Shown here: positions 27,266 through 37,244 of the stretch, in pieces
How the letters are laid out: the number at the start of each line of letters is the position of its first letter
How positions within the stretch are numbered: the first letter of the stretch is position 1
From: Curvibacter sp. GWA2_64_110
Lineage (GTDB): Bacteria > Pseudomonadota > Gammaproteobacteria > Burkholderiales > Burkholderiaceae_C
Direction: 5' to 3'
Length of the DNA: 64,000 bases
Assembly: GCA_001797315.1 (NCBI GenBank)
Contig: MGPC01000026.1
Span: 1-64,000 of the forward strand
Translations under genes and position numbers: made by a program
The notes under the pieces: generated by a model
Seen by the model: the letters and a program-made list of their open reading frames with translations, nothing else
The model's database searches: none
Told to the model about the DNA's origin: nothing

Positions 27266-28432
27266 TTACATCTTGCAGCCGCGACCGGGGTCGGCCAAGG
27301 CCTTGGTGGCTATGCCGGCGAACGTGTTCTCCTTGCCTGTGACTTGACGCAGATAGATATCCTGCACAGGGTTGTGGGACTTGGAGATGGTGAAGGCGCC
27401 ACGTGGGCTGTCGATCCGGGCCTTCTCAAGTGCGGCGGCAAATTCCGTCTTCTTGCTCACGTCACCCTTGACCGCATTCAAGCCGATGCCCAGCATCTGT
27501 GCCGCATCGTAGCCCTGCACGGCGTAGACATCGGGCTGCAGTTTGTAGCTCTTGGCATAGGACAGGCGGAACTCCTTGTCGCGCTTGGTTTCCAGGTTGT
27601 CGGCATAGTGCAGGGTCGTGGTCAGGCCGTCGGCCGCAGCCCCCTGCGCTTCCAGCGTGCCATCGGTCAGGAAGCCGGCGCCATACAGCGGGATGCTCTT
27701 CTTCAGGCCAGAAGCGGCGTAGTCCTTGACGAATTTCACGGCTCCGGCCCCGGCGAAGAAGGTATAGACCGCGTCCGGCTTGCTCGCAGCGATCTCGGTC
27801 AGCAATGCCTGGAATTCCTCATTCGGGAACGGCAGTGTGAGCTGCTTGACGACCTTGCCGCCGCCTTTCTCGAAGGCCTCCTTGAAACCGTTGACCGACT
27901 CCTCGCCGGCAGCGTATTTCCAGGTGATGGTAACGGCGGTCTTGTGACCTTTTTTGGCCGCGACGTCGCCCATGGCGTAGGCGGACTGCCACATCGTGAA
28001 GGAGCTGCGGAAGATGTTGGGCGCGCACATCGTGCCTGTAATCGCACCGGCGCCCGCGTTGGGCACGATCAGGATGGTGCCGCTGTCCTTGGCTGCCTTG
28101 GCCATGGCCATGGCCACGCCGGAATGCACGGTGCCGATCAGGACGTCAACCTGATCTCGCTTGATCAGCTTGTTGACGTTGTCGGTTGCCTTCGGCGGGG
28201 CGGATTCATCATCCACCTTGAAGTACTCGATCTCACGCCCGCCGAGCTTGCCTCCCTGTTCGGCGACATAAAGACGAAAGCCGTTCTCGATGGCATTCCC
28301 CAGCGCCGCATACGTGCCGGTGTAAGGAAGCATGAGCCCCACTTTGAGCTTGGGGGCAGACTGGGCCAGAGCCAACGGAGCGGCCAGGGATGTCGTGGCC
28401 AGGGCCAGGATGGTACGGCGTAGCAGTTTCAT
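27266..28432 (-). CDS. livK: Branched-chain-type ABC transporter, substrate-binding protein
   Basis: A 388-residue periplasmic binding protein of the Leu/Ile/Val type with a signal peptide (MKLLRRTILALATTSLAAP, cleavage after LALA). Lobe motifs: KVGLMLPYTGTYAALGNAIENG and VDVLIGTVHSGVAMAMAKAA. In box clusters this protein is presumed to bind benzoate or a relative; the sequence itself does not prove the ligand. Start overlaps the hydrolase stop (ATGA). Confidence 0.92.
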   Translation of the reverse strand: MKLLRRTILALATTSLAAPLALAQSAPKLKVGLMLPYTGTYAALGNAIENGFRLYVAEQGGKLGGREIEYFKVDDESAPPKATDNVNKLIKRDQVDVLIGTVHSGVAMAMAKAAKDSGTILIVPNAGAGAITGTMCAPNIFRSSFTMWQSAYAMGDVAAKKGHKTAVTITWKYAAGEESVNGFKEAFEKGGGKVVKQLTLPFPNEEFQALLTEIAASKPDAVYTFFAGAGAVKFVKDYAASGLKKSIPLYGAGFLTDGTLEAQGAAADGLTTTLHYADNLETKRDKEFRLSYAKSYKLQPDVYAVQGYDAAQMLGIGLNAVKGDVSKKTEFAAALEKARIDSPRGAFTISKSHNPVQDIYLRQVTGKENTFAGIATKALADPGRGCKM

Positions 28433-29247
28433 GGTTTGTCTCCTTTTGTATGCCGTTTGATGAAATCGGTTACCACTGAGATCAGCGGCCCGGGCTGATC
28501 GCGGTGCGGCGAGTGACCGCACGCGGACAGTTCGAAAAGTTCGGTGGGAGGCAGACGGCGGGCGATCCCGCGAATCTGCTCCATCGTTCCATAGGGGTCA
28601 TCGTGACCTTGCACTGCCAGTACGGGACAGTTGATGGATGCGATGTCGTTTTCGATCGACCAGTGGCGAAAGGCCGGGTTGAGCCATATGTCATTCCAGC
28701 CCCAGAATGCGGAGTCTGGATCATCGTGGTAGCGGGACAGACGTTCGCGCAAGTCGGTACTCTGGTAGGCGTCGCGCGCCTGCTTGATACTTGCAACCGA
28801 GATGTCCTCCACCACAATGTGCGGCGCCAGAACGATGGCGCCGGCGACCTGCTGTGGATGCTGCGCGGCATACAAAAGAGCGATAGAACCGCCGTCGCTA
28901 TGGCCCAAAAGCCAGATCGGCTCTTGCCGTGTGTCGTGGCCCAGCGTTTCAAGCAATGCCGGGAGAACTTCATGCGCCTGGCGATGCATGAAGTCCACAT
29001 CCCACGCTTCACCGGCCAGGCGTGGCGTGGAGCGACCATAGCCAGGACGAGAGTACACCAAGCCGCGGCAGCCGGCTGCATCGCACAGACGCTCCGGAAA
29101 GTCGCGCCACATGGAGAGCGAGCCCAGTCCTTCATGCAGAAAGACGAGCAATGGCGCACTGCTGCGCGCCGGTGCGATCCACTGGTATTCGATGCGTGCA
29201 GGCCGACTTGCCCACACAATCTCCGCGAAGCTCGCCGCGTCGTTCAT
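28429..29247 (-). CDS. Alpha/beta hydrolase in the benzoate operon
   Basis: A 272-residue alpha/beta-hydrolase. The oxyanion segment is LHEGLGSLSMWRDFP, the nucleophile elbow GHSDGGS (Ser about 126), the acid is probably in QGHDDPYG, and the His in ACGHSPHRDQP. The start at 29247 overlaps the bclA stop and the stop overlaps livK, so it is tightly built into the operon. It may hydrolyse an aromatic ester or a stray CoA-ester or lactone; the substrate is not known. Confidence 0.85.
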   Translation of the reverse strand: MNDAASFAEIVWASRPARIEYQWIAPARSSAPLLVFLHEGLGSLSMWRDFPERLCDAAGCRGLVYSRPGYGRSTPRLAGEAWDVDFMHRQAHEVLPALLETLGHDTRQEPIWLLGHSDGGSIALLYAAQHPQQVAGAIVLAPHIVVEDISVASIKQARDAYQSTDLRERLSRYHDDPDSAFWGWNDIWLNPAFRHWSIENDIASINCPVLAVQGHDDPYGTMEQIRGIARRLPPTELFELSACGHSPHRDQPGPLISVVTDFIKRHTKGDKP

Positions 29248-30854
29248 TGCGAGGCAACCTCGCGCTCGCGTAATTTGAAGCGCTGGATCTTGCCAGTGGC
29301 CGTCTTGGGAAGTTCGGCGATGAATTCGATCTGGCGCGGGTACTTGTACGGGGCCAATCTGTCTTTCACAAAGGCCTTGAGGTCCTCCTCGCTTGCTTGC
29401 GCGCCATCCTTGAGCACGACGAAGGCCTTGGTCTTGGTCAGTCCATCGGTATCTACGACACCAATGACGGCAGCCTCCAGCACGGTTGGATGCTGGACCA
29501 GCGTAGCCTCCACCTCGAAGGGCGAGACATATATCCCGCTCACCTTGAGCATGTCGTCGCTGCGGCCGGAGTAGGTGAAAGTGCCATCTGCATTGCGCAC
29601 GTACTTGTCGCCGCTTTTGGTCCACCCGCCCTGGAACGTCTCGCGTGTCTTGGTCCGGTTGCCCCAGTACATCATGGCACTTGACGGGCCGTGAATATAG
29701 AGATCGCCCGGCTCGCCATCGGGCACGGGTTGACCATCCTCGCCACGCAGTTCGATCTCATAGCCTGGCACGGGCCAGCCGGTTGTGCCGTAGCGCACCT
29801 CGTCCGGACGATTGGACATGAAAATATGCAGCATCTCGGTCGAACCAATACCGTCGACGATGTCGACTCCGAAATGCCGTTTGAAGCGCTCGCCCAGCTC
29901 GGCGGGCAGAGCCTCGCCGGCAGAAGAAACCAGCCGTAACGCCACATCGCTGCGGGCCGGCAATTGCGGATGGGCAAGCATGCCGGCAAAGCCTGTGGGG
30001 GCGCCGAAGAAGACCGTCGGTTTGACCGGTGTCGATCCTTTTGCATCCGTTACGCCGCCAGCCTTTCCGAGCCAGCGGCGGAAGGTGGCGTCTGGCGTCG
30101 GCCGCTCGGCCATCAGCAGCACGGTGGCGCCCACACTCATGGGAAAGGTCAGGGCATTGCCCAGGCCATAGGCAAAGAACAGCTTGGCCGCCGAAAAGCA
30201 GATGTCGGACTCTTGCAGTCCCAGCACTGCCTTGCCATAGAGTTCGGCGGTCCAGTAGGGGTTGGCGTGCGAGTGCACGGTGCCCTTGGGCCGGCCCGTG
30301 GAGCCTGAGGAGTAGAGCCAAAAGCCAGGATCATCCGGACTGGTTGCCGCCGGATGAGGTGCCGGTGCCTGGCTCTGCAGGAAAGCTTCGAACTCAACTT
30401 CGGCGGGGTGAAGCGGTGCCACCGGACGCGAGACGATCACTTTCTGAACCTCGTGATCGCATTTCGTCATGGCCGCCGTCAGCGTCGGCAGCAACGCACC
30501 GGATACGAGTACGGCCTGCGCGCGAGAGTGCTCAAGCATGTAGGCATAGTCGTCAGCGGTCAGCAGGGTGTTCACAGCCACCGGGACGATGCCGGCATAC
30601 ATCGCACCGAGAAAGCTCACCGGCCAGTCGCTGCAGTCGTGCATCAGCAGTAATACGCGCTCCTCGCGCTTGACATGCAGCGCACGCAGGCCAGCCGCCA
30701 TACGCCGTACGCGCTCGTCCAACTGACCATAGCTCAGTGAACCTTGATCGTCGATGAACGCGGTCTTGCTGGTACGTTGCGCGTTGCCCGCAAGAAGATG
30801 CTGGGCAAAATTGAAGCGCTCACCGGGGGCGGGAATTTGCATTGTGGTGGTCAT
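29244..30854 (-). CDS. bclA: Benzoate-CoA ligase
   Basis: A 536-residue AMP-forming ligase activating benzoate to benzoyl-CoA. Motifs: YSSGSTGRPKGTVHSHANPY (A3, about 184-203), GSTEMLHIFMSN (A5), YSGRSDDMLKVSGIYVSPFE (A7/A8), and the adenylating Lys in KTATGKIQRFKL. The segment FFAYGLGNALTFPMSVGATV is typical of the benzoate ligase group. First committed step of the box pathway. Its start overlaps the boxD stop. Confidence 0.94.
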   Translation of the reverse strand: MTTTMQIPAPGERFNFAQHLLAGNAQRTSKTAFIDDQGSLSYGQLDERVRRMAAGLRALHVKREERVLLLMHDCSDWPVSFLGAMYAGIVPVAVNTLLTADDYAYMLEHSRAQAVLVSGALLPTLTAAMTKCDHEVQKVIVSRPVAPLHPAEVEFEAFLQSQAPAPHPAATSPDDPGFWLYSSGSTGRPKGTVHSHANPYWTAELYGKAVLGLQESDICFSAAKLFFAYGLGNALTFPMSVGATVLLMAERPTPDATFRRWLGKAGGVTDAKGSTPVKPTVFFGAPTGFAGMLAHPQLPARSDVALRLVSSAGEALPAELGERFKRHFGVDIVDGIGSTEMLHIFMSNRPDEVRYGTTGWPVPGYEIELRGEDGQPVPDGEPGDLYIHGPSSAMMYWGNRTKTRETFQGGWTKSGDKYVRNADGTFTYSGRSDDMLKVSGIYVSPFEVEATLVQHPTVLEAAVIGVVDTDGLTKTKAFVVLKDGAQASEEDLKAFVKDRLAPYKYPRQIEFIAELPKTATGKIQRFKLREREVASQ

Positions 30855-32410
30855 GGCGTGTTTTCCTGCTGCAGCGAGGCGAGAACGGCGGCGCTGGCCT
30901 GTACAGCGCTGCGACGGTGATAGAAATTCAGCGCGCGTGCGCCACCCAGTTCCTCGCCGCCACCGGCGCGGCCGGGCCCGCCGTGCAGCGACTGCGGCAT
31001 AACGTTGCCGTGACCGGTGTGCAACTGCGCCACGTCGGGCGAGACCACGTGCACGCGGCCGTGACTGTCGGCCAGTTCCATTGCGGCGCTGGCCAAGGTG
31101 CTTGCATCGCTGCCATACAACGAGACCACCAGCGAGCCTTCACCACGGCGCACCAGCCTCAGGGCCTGTTCTGCATCTCGGTAGGGCAGCAGGGTTGCGA
31201 CGGGGCCGAAGACCTCGGTTTGGTGCAGTTGAGGCGTCTCGGCTTGACGCGTACCCAGCAAGGTGGGGCCCATGCAGCAGGCGATGGCCGGATCGATGTC
31301 GATCATCGCTGCACTGGCGCCGTCATGGAGGACGTCGGCATGGGATTTCAACAGTTTCAGGCCTTCGCCCACGCTGGCCAGCTGCGCGCGGCTGACCAGT
31401 GCGCCCATGCGCACCGTTTCGTTGCGCGGGTCGCCGACGGTGGTCTTCGCCAGCTTGGCGGCGATGGCCTGGGCGGTGGCGTCGTACAGTGACTCGGGGA
31501 CAAAGATGCGGCGGATGGCCGTACATTTCTGGCCGGACTTGACCGTCATCTCGCGCACGGCCTCGCGCACCAGCAGATCGAAGGCCGGGCTGTCGGCGGC
31601 TTCACCCGGTAGCAGCAGCGCGGAGTTGACGCTGTCAGCTTCGATGTTGACGCGTACCGAGCGCTGGGCAACGGCGGCATGCGAACGGATGCTGGCTGCC
31701 GTATCGGCTGATCCGGTGAAGGACACCACGTCGAAAGGCTGCAAGGCATCAAGCAGACCGGCCGGGCTGCCGCAGACGACCGACAGCGCTCCGGCGGGAA
31801 AGATGCCGGCATCAACCACGTCCTTCACCATGCGCTGGGTCAGCCAAGCCGTGGCGGTGGCGGGCTTCACGATCACGGGCACACCTGAGAGCAGCGCCGG
31901 AGCAGCTTTTTCCCACAGGCCCCAGGCCGGAAAGTTGAAGGCGTTGATGAACAGGGCCACGCCACGGGTGGGCACCAACACGTGCTGCGACTGGAACAAA
32001 GGCTCCTTGCCGAGGCGGGCGGCATCTCCGTCGAGCAGGAAGCGGCGATCCCCCAGTGTCTCACCGAGCTTGGCATAAGTGCCCAGGGTGAAGATGCCGC
32101 CGTCGATGTCGACCGCCGAGTCGTTTTTCACCGTGCCGCTGTTGGCGGTAGCGATTTCGTAGTAGGCGTCGCGATTCGCCTGCAGCACCTTGACGGCCGC
32201 AGCCAGCATGGCGCCGCGCTCGCGGTAGGTCAGGGCACGCAGGGCAGTTCCACCTTGGGCGCGGGCAAATTCAAAGCCGGCGGCCAGGTCGAGTCCACGT
32301 GCATCGACGCGAACGAGTTCGTTGCCCAGTACCGGGTCGAATAACGGTGTTCCAGGGCCGGTGCCGTCTTGCCAGCGGCCACCGAGATGATTGGAGAGAA
32401 GAGGCGTCAT
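30851..32410 (-). CDS. boxD: 3,4-dehydroadipyl-CoA semialdehyde dehydrogenase (NADP+)
   Basis: A 519-residue aldehyde dehydrogenase that oxidises the ring-cleavage product of the box pathway to 3,4-dehydroadipyl-CoA. Catalytic Cys in TVKSGQKCTAIRRIF and general base Glu in VNIEADSVNSALL; the N-terminal FNFPAWGLWEKAAPALLSG is the usual cofactor-binding stretch. BoxD and PaaZ-type semialdehyde dehydrogenases are related; the neighbours and lack of a fused hydratase domain point to BoxD. Confidence 0.93.
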   Translation of the reverse strand: MTPLLSNHLGGRWQDGTGPGTPLFDPVLGNELVRVDARGLDLAAGFEFARAQGGTALRALTYRERGAMLAAAVKVLQANRDAYYEIATANSGTVKNDSAVDIDGGIFTLGTYAKLGETLGDRRFLLDGDAARLGKEPLFQSQHVLVPTRGVALFINAFNFPAWGLWEKAAPALLSGVPVIVKPATATAWLTQRMVKDVVDAGIFPAGALSVVCGSPAGLLDALQPFDVVSFTGSADTAASIRSHAAVAQRSVRVNIEADSVNSALLLPGEAADSPAFDLLVREAVREMTVKSGQKCTAIRRIFVPESLYDATAQAIAAKLAKTTVGDPRNETVRMGALVSRAQLASVGEGLKLLKSHADVLHDGASAAMIDIDPAIACCMGPTLLGTRQAETPQLHQTEVFGPVATLLPYRDAEQALRLVRRGEGSLVVSLYGSDASTLASAAMELADSHGRVHVVSPDVAQLHTGHGNVMPQSLHGGPGRAGGGEELGGARALNFYHRRSAVQASAAVLASLQQENTP

Positions 32411-32440
32411 GTGGATAGAGGTCGGTACAGGGGAAGCGGT

Positions 32441-32908
32441 TCAGAAGCGCGTGAATTCAATGCGGCCTTCGGGCAACAGGTACAAGACGAGGGCGCGGCC
32501 ATCGCTTACGGTCGGGCAGTGGGCGCTGCCGGGTGGGCAGACCAGCCAGCCGGCCGGCTGGCCGTCGAAGCGGGCGTCACCCTCGATGGGCATGATCAGG
32601 TCGATTTCGCCATGGGGGTGCGTGTGGTGCGGGCCGGCGACGTTTTTCATATCGACCACATCCACCGAATAGCCGTGCAGTTCAGGCGTCGGCTTGAAGA
32701 TGCGGCCGTAGCGCAGGCCGCCGCCTTCGCGCTCGCACAGCCAGCCTTCGGTCACACCAGTTTGACAGGCGGTCTTGAGGGTACGATAGAGCGAACTTTG
32801 CGGGCCGAACTCTGCATTCAACCAGCGGCCCAGTTCAGCATCCAGTGGCCGGCCCTGGAGTTGGGCGGTCAGTCCTGTGAGGGTTTCCTTCAATTGCTCA
32901 GGTGTCAC
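32441..32908 (-). CDS. DUF4863/PnbB-like protein (4-hydroxylaminobenzoate lyase family)
   Basis: A 155-residue protein with a cupin-like metal motif GPHHTHPHGEIDLIMP followed by CPPGSAHCPTV. The family (formerly DUF4863) includes PnbB, 4-hydroxylaminobenzoate lyase of nitrobenzoate degraders. Members are often next to boxD. GTG start at 32908. First gene of the leftward box operon and divergent from boxR. Whether it is a true lyase here or a general aromatic-acid protein cannot be told from sequence. Confidence 0.8.
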   Translation of the reverse strand: MTPEQLKETLTGLTAQLQGRPLDAELGRWLNAEFGPQSSLYRTLKTACQTGVTEGWLCEREGGGLRYGRIFKPTPELHGYSVDVVDMKNVAGPHHTHPHGEIDLIMPIEGDARFDGQPAGWLVCPPGSAHCPTVSDGRALVLYLLPEGRIEFTRF

Positions 32909-32956
32909 GTTCTCGGCTCCGTCCTTGCGTTAGGTGCTTGCTTTCGATTTCAATAT

Positions 32957-32968
32957 GAATTATTGTGC
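32957..32968. promoter_or_regulatory. Candidate BoxR operator upstream of boxR and the leftward operon
   Basis: GAATTATTGTGC; its complement matches the perfect repeat at 33972-33983 at 10 of 12 positions. It lies in the 90-bp divergent gap, about 30 bp before boxR. Confidence 0.45.
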
Positions 32969-32998
32969 GTATATGAACAGTAAGGACTCCAGTTCACC

Positions 32999-33961
32999 AT
33001 GTCAAGCACTATATTGCATGATTCAGGGATAACACCTAGCCCGGCGAGTGGCGTGCTGGCAGGGCAAGACAAGCTCGCTGAAGGGGTGGCAGAGGAGCGG
33101 AATCCGTTTTTGATCGCCTTGGGTGAGCGGGTTCGCGGTCTGCGTTCGCGTCAAGGCATGACTCGCAAGGCCCTTGCCACGGCGGCTGATATTTCCGAGC
33201 GGCACTTGGCCAACCTCGAATATGGGGTGGGCAATGTCTCCATCCTGGTGTTGCTCCAGGTGGCGGCCGCCCTGCGTTGTTCGCTGGCCGAGTTGGTCGG
33301 AGACGTGACCACGTCTTCGCCGGAATGGTTGCTGATTCGCGAGTTGCTGGAACAGCGCGACGAGGCGACGCTGCACAAGGTGCGGGTGACGATCGGTGAG
33401 ATGCTGGGTACCGGTGGCGGCAATGCAGGACACAGTCCGCGTGTGGCCTTGATTGGCTTGCGTGGCGCCGGCAAGTCCACGCTTGGTCAGCAGTTGGCTT
33501 CCGATCTGGGTTTCCCTTTTGTCGAACTCAGCCGCGAAATCGAGAAATTTGCGGGCTGCAGCATCTCGGAGATTCAGGCCCTGTACGGTACCAATGCCTA
33601 CCGACGCTATGAATTGCGGGCGCTGGAGGAGGCGATTCAGATCTACCCCGAAGCGGTGATTGCCACGCCCGGCGGGCTGGTGTCCGATCCGGCGGCCTTC
33701 AATCTGCTGCTGGCGCATTGCACCACGGTCTGGCTTCAGGCCAGCCCGGAGGATCACATGCGGCGCGTCACGGCGCAGGGCGACCTGCGTCCGATGGCCG
33801 CCAGCAAGGAGGCCATGGAAGACCTCAAGGGGATTCTGGCGGGGCGAGCTGCCTTCTATTCCAAAGCAGAATTCACACTCAATACCAGTGCCCAGCCGCT
33901 GGAGGCAACCTTTCAGTCTTTGCGGGAGTTGGTGCGCCGTGCACTCGATTTGCCGATGTGA
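32999..33961 (+). CDS. boxR: BoxR/BzdR-type transcriptional regulator (HTH plus shikimate-kinase-like domain)
   Basis: A 320-residue regulator. An XRE-type HTH at about 36-95 (LGERVRGLRSRQGMTRKALATAA, SERHLANLEYGVGN) is joined by a linker to a shikimate-kinase-like domain with P-loop GLRGAGKST (about 152-160). In characterised relatives this domain binds benzoyl-CoA, which releases the repressor from its operators. The gene sits between the two divergent halves of the box cluster; repeated GCATTAT..TGC sites flank it on both sides. Confidence 0.95.
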   Translation: MSSTILHDSGITPSPASGVLAGQDKLAEGVAEERNPFLIALGERVRGLRSRQGMTRKALATAADISERHLANLEYGVGNVSILVLLQVAAALRCSLAELVGDVTTSSPEWLLIRELLEQRDEATLHKVRVTIGEMLGTGGGNAGHSPRVALIGLRGAGKSTLGQQLASDLGFPFVELSREIEKFAGCSISEIQALYGTNAYRRYELRALEEAIQIYPEAVIATPGGLVSDPAAFNLLLAHCTTVWLQASPEDHMRRVTAQGDLRPMAASKEAMEDLKGILAGRAAFYSKAEFTLNTSAQPLEATFQSLRELVRRALDLPM

Positions 33962-33971
33962 ATGAAAATAT

Positions 33972-34044
33972 GCAGAATAATGCTTGACAATCGAGTAATG
34001 TGCATTATGATGCCAATACCGAATTGTTTTAGGCATTATTCTGC
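33972..34044. promoter_or_regulatory. BoxR operator array in front of boxC
   Basis: GCAGAATAATGC at 33972-33983 and its exact complement GCATTATTCTGC at 34033-34044 form a 12-bp perfect inverted repeat 49 bp apart. A third related site, GCATTATGATGC, lies between them at 34002-34013. The first site abuts the -35 box and the second covers the -10 box of the boxC promoter, the arrangement expected for repression. Confidence 0.65.
33984..34011 (+). promoter_or_regulatory. Sigma-70 promoter of boxC
   Basis: Consensus -35 TTGACA at 33984-33989, 16-bp spacer, -10 TATGAT at 34006-34011. Transcription would start near 34018, about 40 nt before the GTG of boxC. Confidence 0.7.
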
Positions 34045-34058
34045 TTATTGGAGATCAC

Positions 34059-35717
34059 GTGAACGCAAACCCCCGTGTTGATTACCAAACAAATCCGTCG
34101 AGCTACAAGCATTGGAAGCTGAGCTTCGACGGTCCTGTTGCCACCTTGGCCGTCGATATCGACGAGAACGCCGGTCTTCGGTCCGGCTACAAGCTCAAGC
34201 TCAACAGCTACGACCTGGGCGTGGACATCGAGCTCAATGACGCGCTCAGCCGGATCCGCTTCGAGCATCCGGAAGTGCGTACGGTGGTGTTGACCAGTGC
34301 GAAAGACAAGGTGTTTTGCTCCGGTGCCAACATCTTCATGCTGGGCGTCAGCAGTCACGCCTGGAAGGTGAACTTCTGCAAGTTCACCAACGAGACGCGC
34401 AACGGCATGGAAGACTCGTCACGTCACAGCGGCCTGAAGTTCCTGGCGGCTGTGAATGGCGCCTGCGCTGGCGGTGGTTACGAACTGGCGCTGGCCTGCG
34501 ACGAGATCATCCTGGTGGATGACCGGTCGAGCGCGGTGAGCCTGCCCGAGGTGCCGCTGCTTGGCGTGCTGCCCGGCACCGGTGGTCTGACCCGTGTGAC
34601 GGACAAGCGCCATGTGCGCCATGATTTGGCTGACATCTTCTGCACGACCAACGAGGGCGTGCGCGGCCAGCGCGCCAAGGACTGGCGCCTGGTGGACGAT
34701 ATCGCCAAGCCTGCCGTGTTTGCCCAGAAAGTCCAGGAGCGTGCGCTGCAACTGGCGGCGCAAAGCGATCGCCCCGCCGCGGCCAAGGGGGTGGCGCTGG
34801 TGCCATTGCAGCGCACCATCGAGGCGGATGCCCTGCGCTACAAGTATGTGACGGTGGAGATTGACCGCGCTCGGCGTACGGCCAGCTTCACGGTGCACAG
34901 TCCATCCGGCCCGCAGCCGGCGGACATCGCAGGCATCGAGGCCGCTGGCGCGGCCTGGTATCCGCTTCAGATGGCGCGGGAACTGGAAGACGCGATCCTT
35001 TCCATGCGTACCAATGAGCTCGATATCGGCGTGTGGCTGATCAAGACCGCTGGCGATGCGGCAGCCGTGCAGTCCATGGATGCGACGTTGCTGGCCAACC
35101 AGAACCACTGGCTGGTGCGCGAGACCATCGGTTTGCTGCGTCGCACGCTGAGCCGCCTGGACGTGTCCTCGCGCAGCCTGTTTGCCCTGATCGAGCCGGG
35201 CTCCTGCTTCGCTGGCACCCTGCTGGAGTTGGCATTGGCCTGCGATCGCAGCTACCACCTTGCCCTGCCTGATGATGAAAAGAAGACGCCGAAGATCACG
35301 GTGGGCGAAACCAACTTTGGCTTGTTCCCCATGGTCACCGAGCAGAGCCGCCTTGTACGCCGTTTCTACGGCGAGCAGCCTGCACTCGAAGCGGTGCGGG
35401 CCAAGGCGGGGCAGGCGCTCGACGCCGATGCCGCCTTTGCCTTGGGTCTGGTGACCTCGAATCCGGACGACATCGACTGGGCTGACGAGGTGCGTATCGC
35501 CATCGAGGAGCGGGTCGCCATGTCTCCCGACGCGCTCACGGGCATGGAGGCCAATCTGCGCTTCAACGGTCCCGAGAACATGTTTACCCGCATCTTCGGC
35601 CGTCTGACGGCCTGGCAGAACTGGATTTTCCAGCGTCCCAACGCCGTGGGTGAAAAAGGGGCCTTGAAAGTCTATGGCAAGGGCGAGAAAGCGGCCTTCG
35701 ACTGGAACCGGGTTTGA
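34059..35717 (+). CDS. boxC: 2,3-epoxybenzoyl-CoA dihydrolase (benzoyl-CoA-dihydrodiol lyase)
   Basis: A 552-residue enzyme with two crotonase-like halves that opens the epoxidised ring of benzoyl-CoA and releases formate. N-terminal half motifs: KVFCSGANIFMLG and AVNGACAGGGYELALACDEI; EVPLLGVLPGTGGLTR follows. Length and order (boxC-boxB) match the family. GTG start at 34059 preceded by TTGGAGATCAC. First gene of the rightward operon. Confidence 0.96.
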   Translation: MNANPRVDYQTNPSSYKHWKLSFDGPVATLAVDIDENAGLRSGYKLKLNSYDLGVDIELNDALSRIRFEHPEVRTVVLTSAKDKVFCSGANIFMLGVSSHAWKVNFCKFTNETRNGMEDSSRHSGLKFLAAVNGACAGGGYELALACDEIILVDDRSSAVSLPEVPLLGVLPGTGGLTRVTDKRHVRHDLADIFCTTNEGVRGQRAKDWRLVDDIAKPAVFAQKVQERALQLAAQSDRPAAAKGVALVPLQRTIEADALRYKYVTVEIDRARRTASFTVHSPSGPQPADIAGIEAAGAAWYPLQMARELEDAILSMRTNELDIGVWLIKTAGDAAAVQSMDATLLANQNHWLVRETIGLLRRTLSRLDVSSRSLFALIEPGSCFAGTLLELALACDRSYHLALPDDEKKTPKITVGETNFGLFPMVTEQSRLVRRFYGEQPALEAVRAKAGQALDADAAFALGLVTSNPDDIDWADEVRIAIEERVAMSPDALTGMEANLRFNGPENMFTRIFGRLTAWQNWIFQRPNAVGEKGALKVYGKGEKAAFDWNRV

Positions 35718-35749
35718 TTCGACTGTGATCCATAAATCAGGAGCATGAA

Positions 35750-37177
<1,428 letters not shown>

Positions 37178-37192
37178 GGCGTAAAAACCTGT

Positions 37193-37231
37193 CGGGCCGC
37201 TGATGCGACCGCTCAGTGGCCCGTTTTTTAT
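37193..37231 (+). terminator. Terminator-like hairpin between boxB and boxA
   Basis: Stem of 11 pairs (arms 37193-37203 and 37213-37223, one G.U) with a 9-nt loop, followed by TTTTTTA at 37224. Located 15 bp after boxB and 13 bp before the boxA start, within what should be one operon. Confidence 0.75.
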
Positions 37232-37244
37232 TGAGGAAGCCGTC

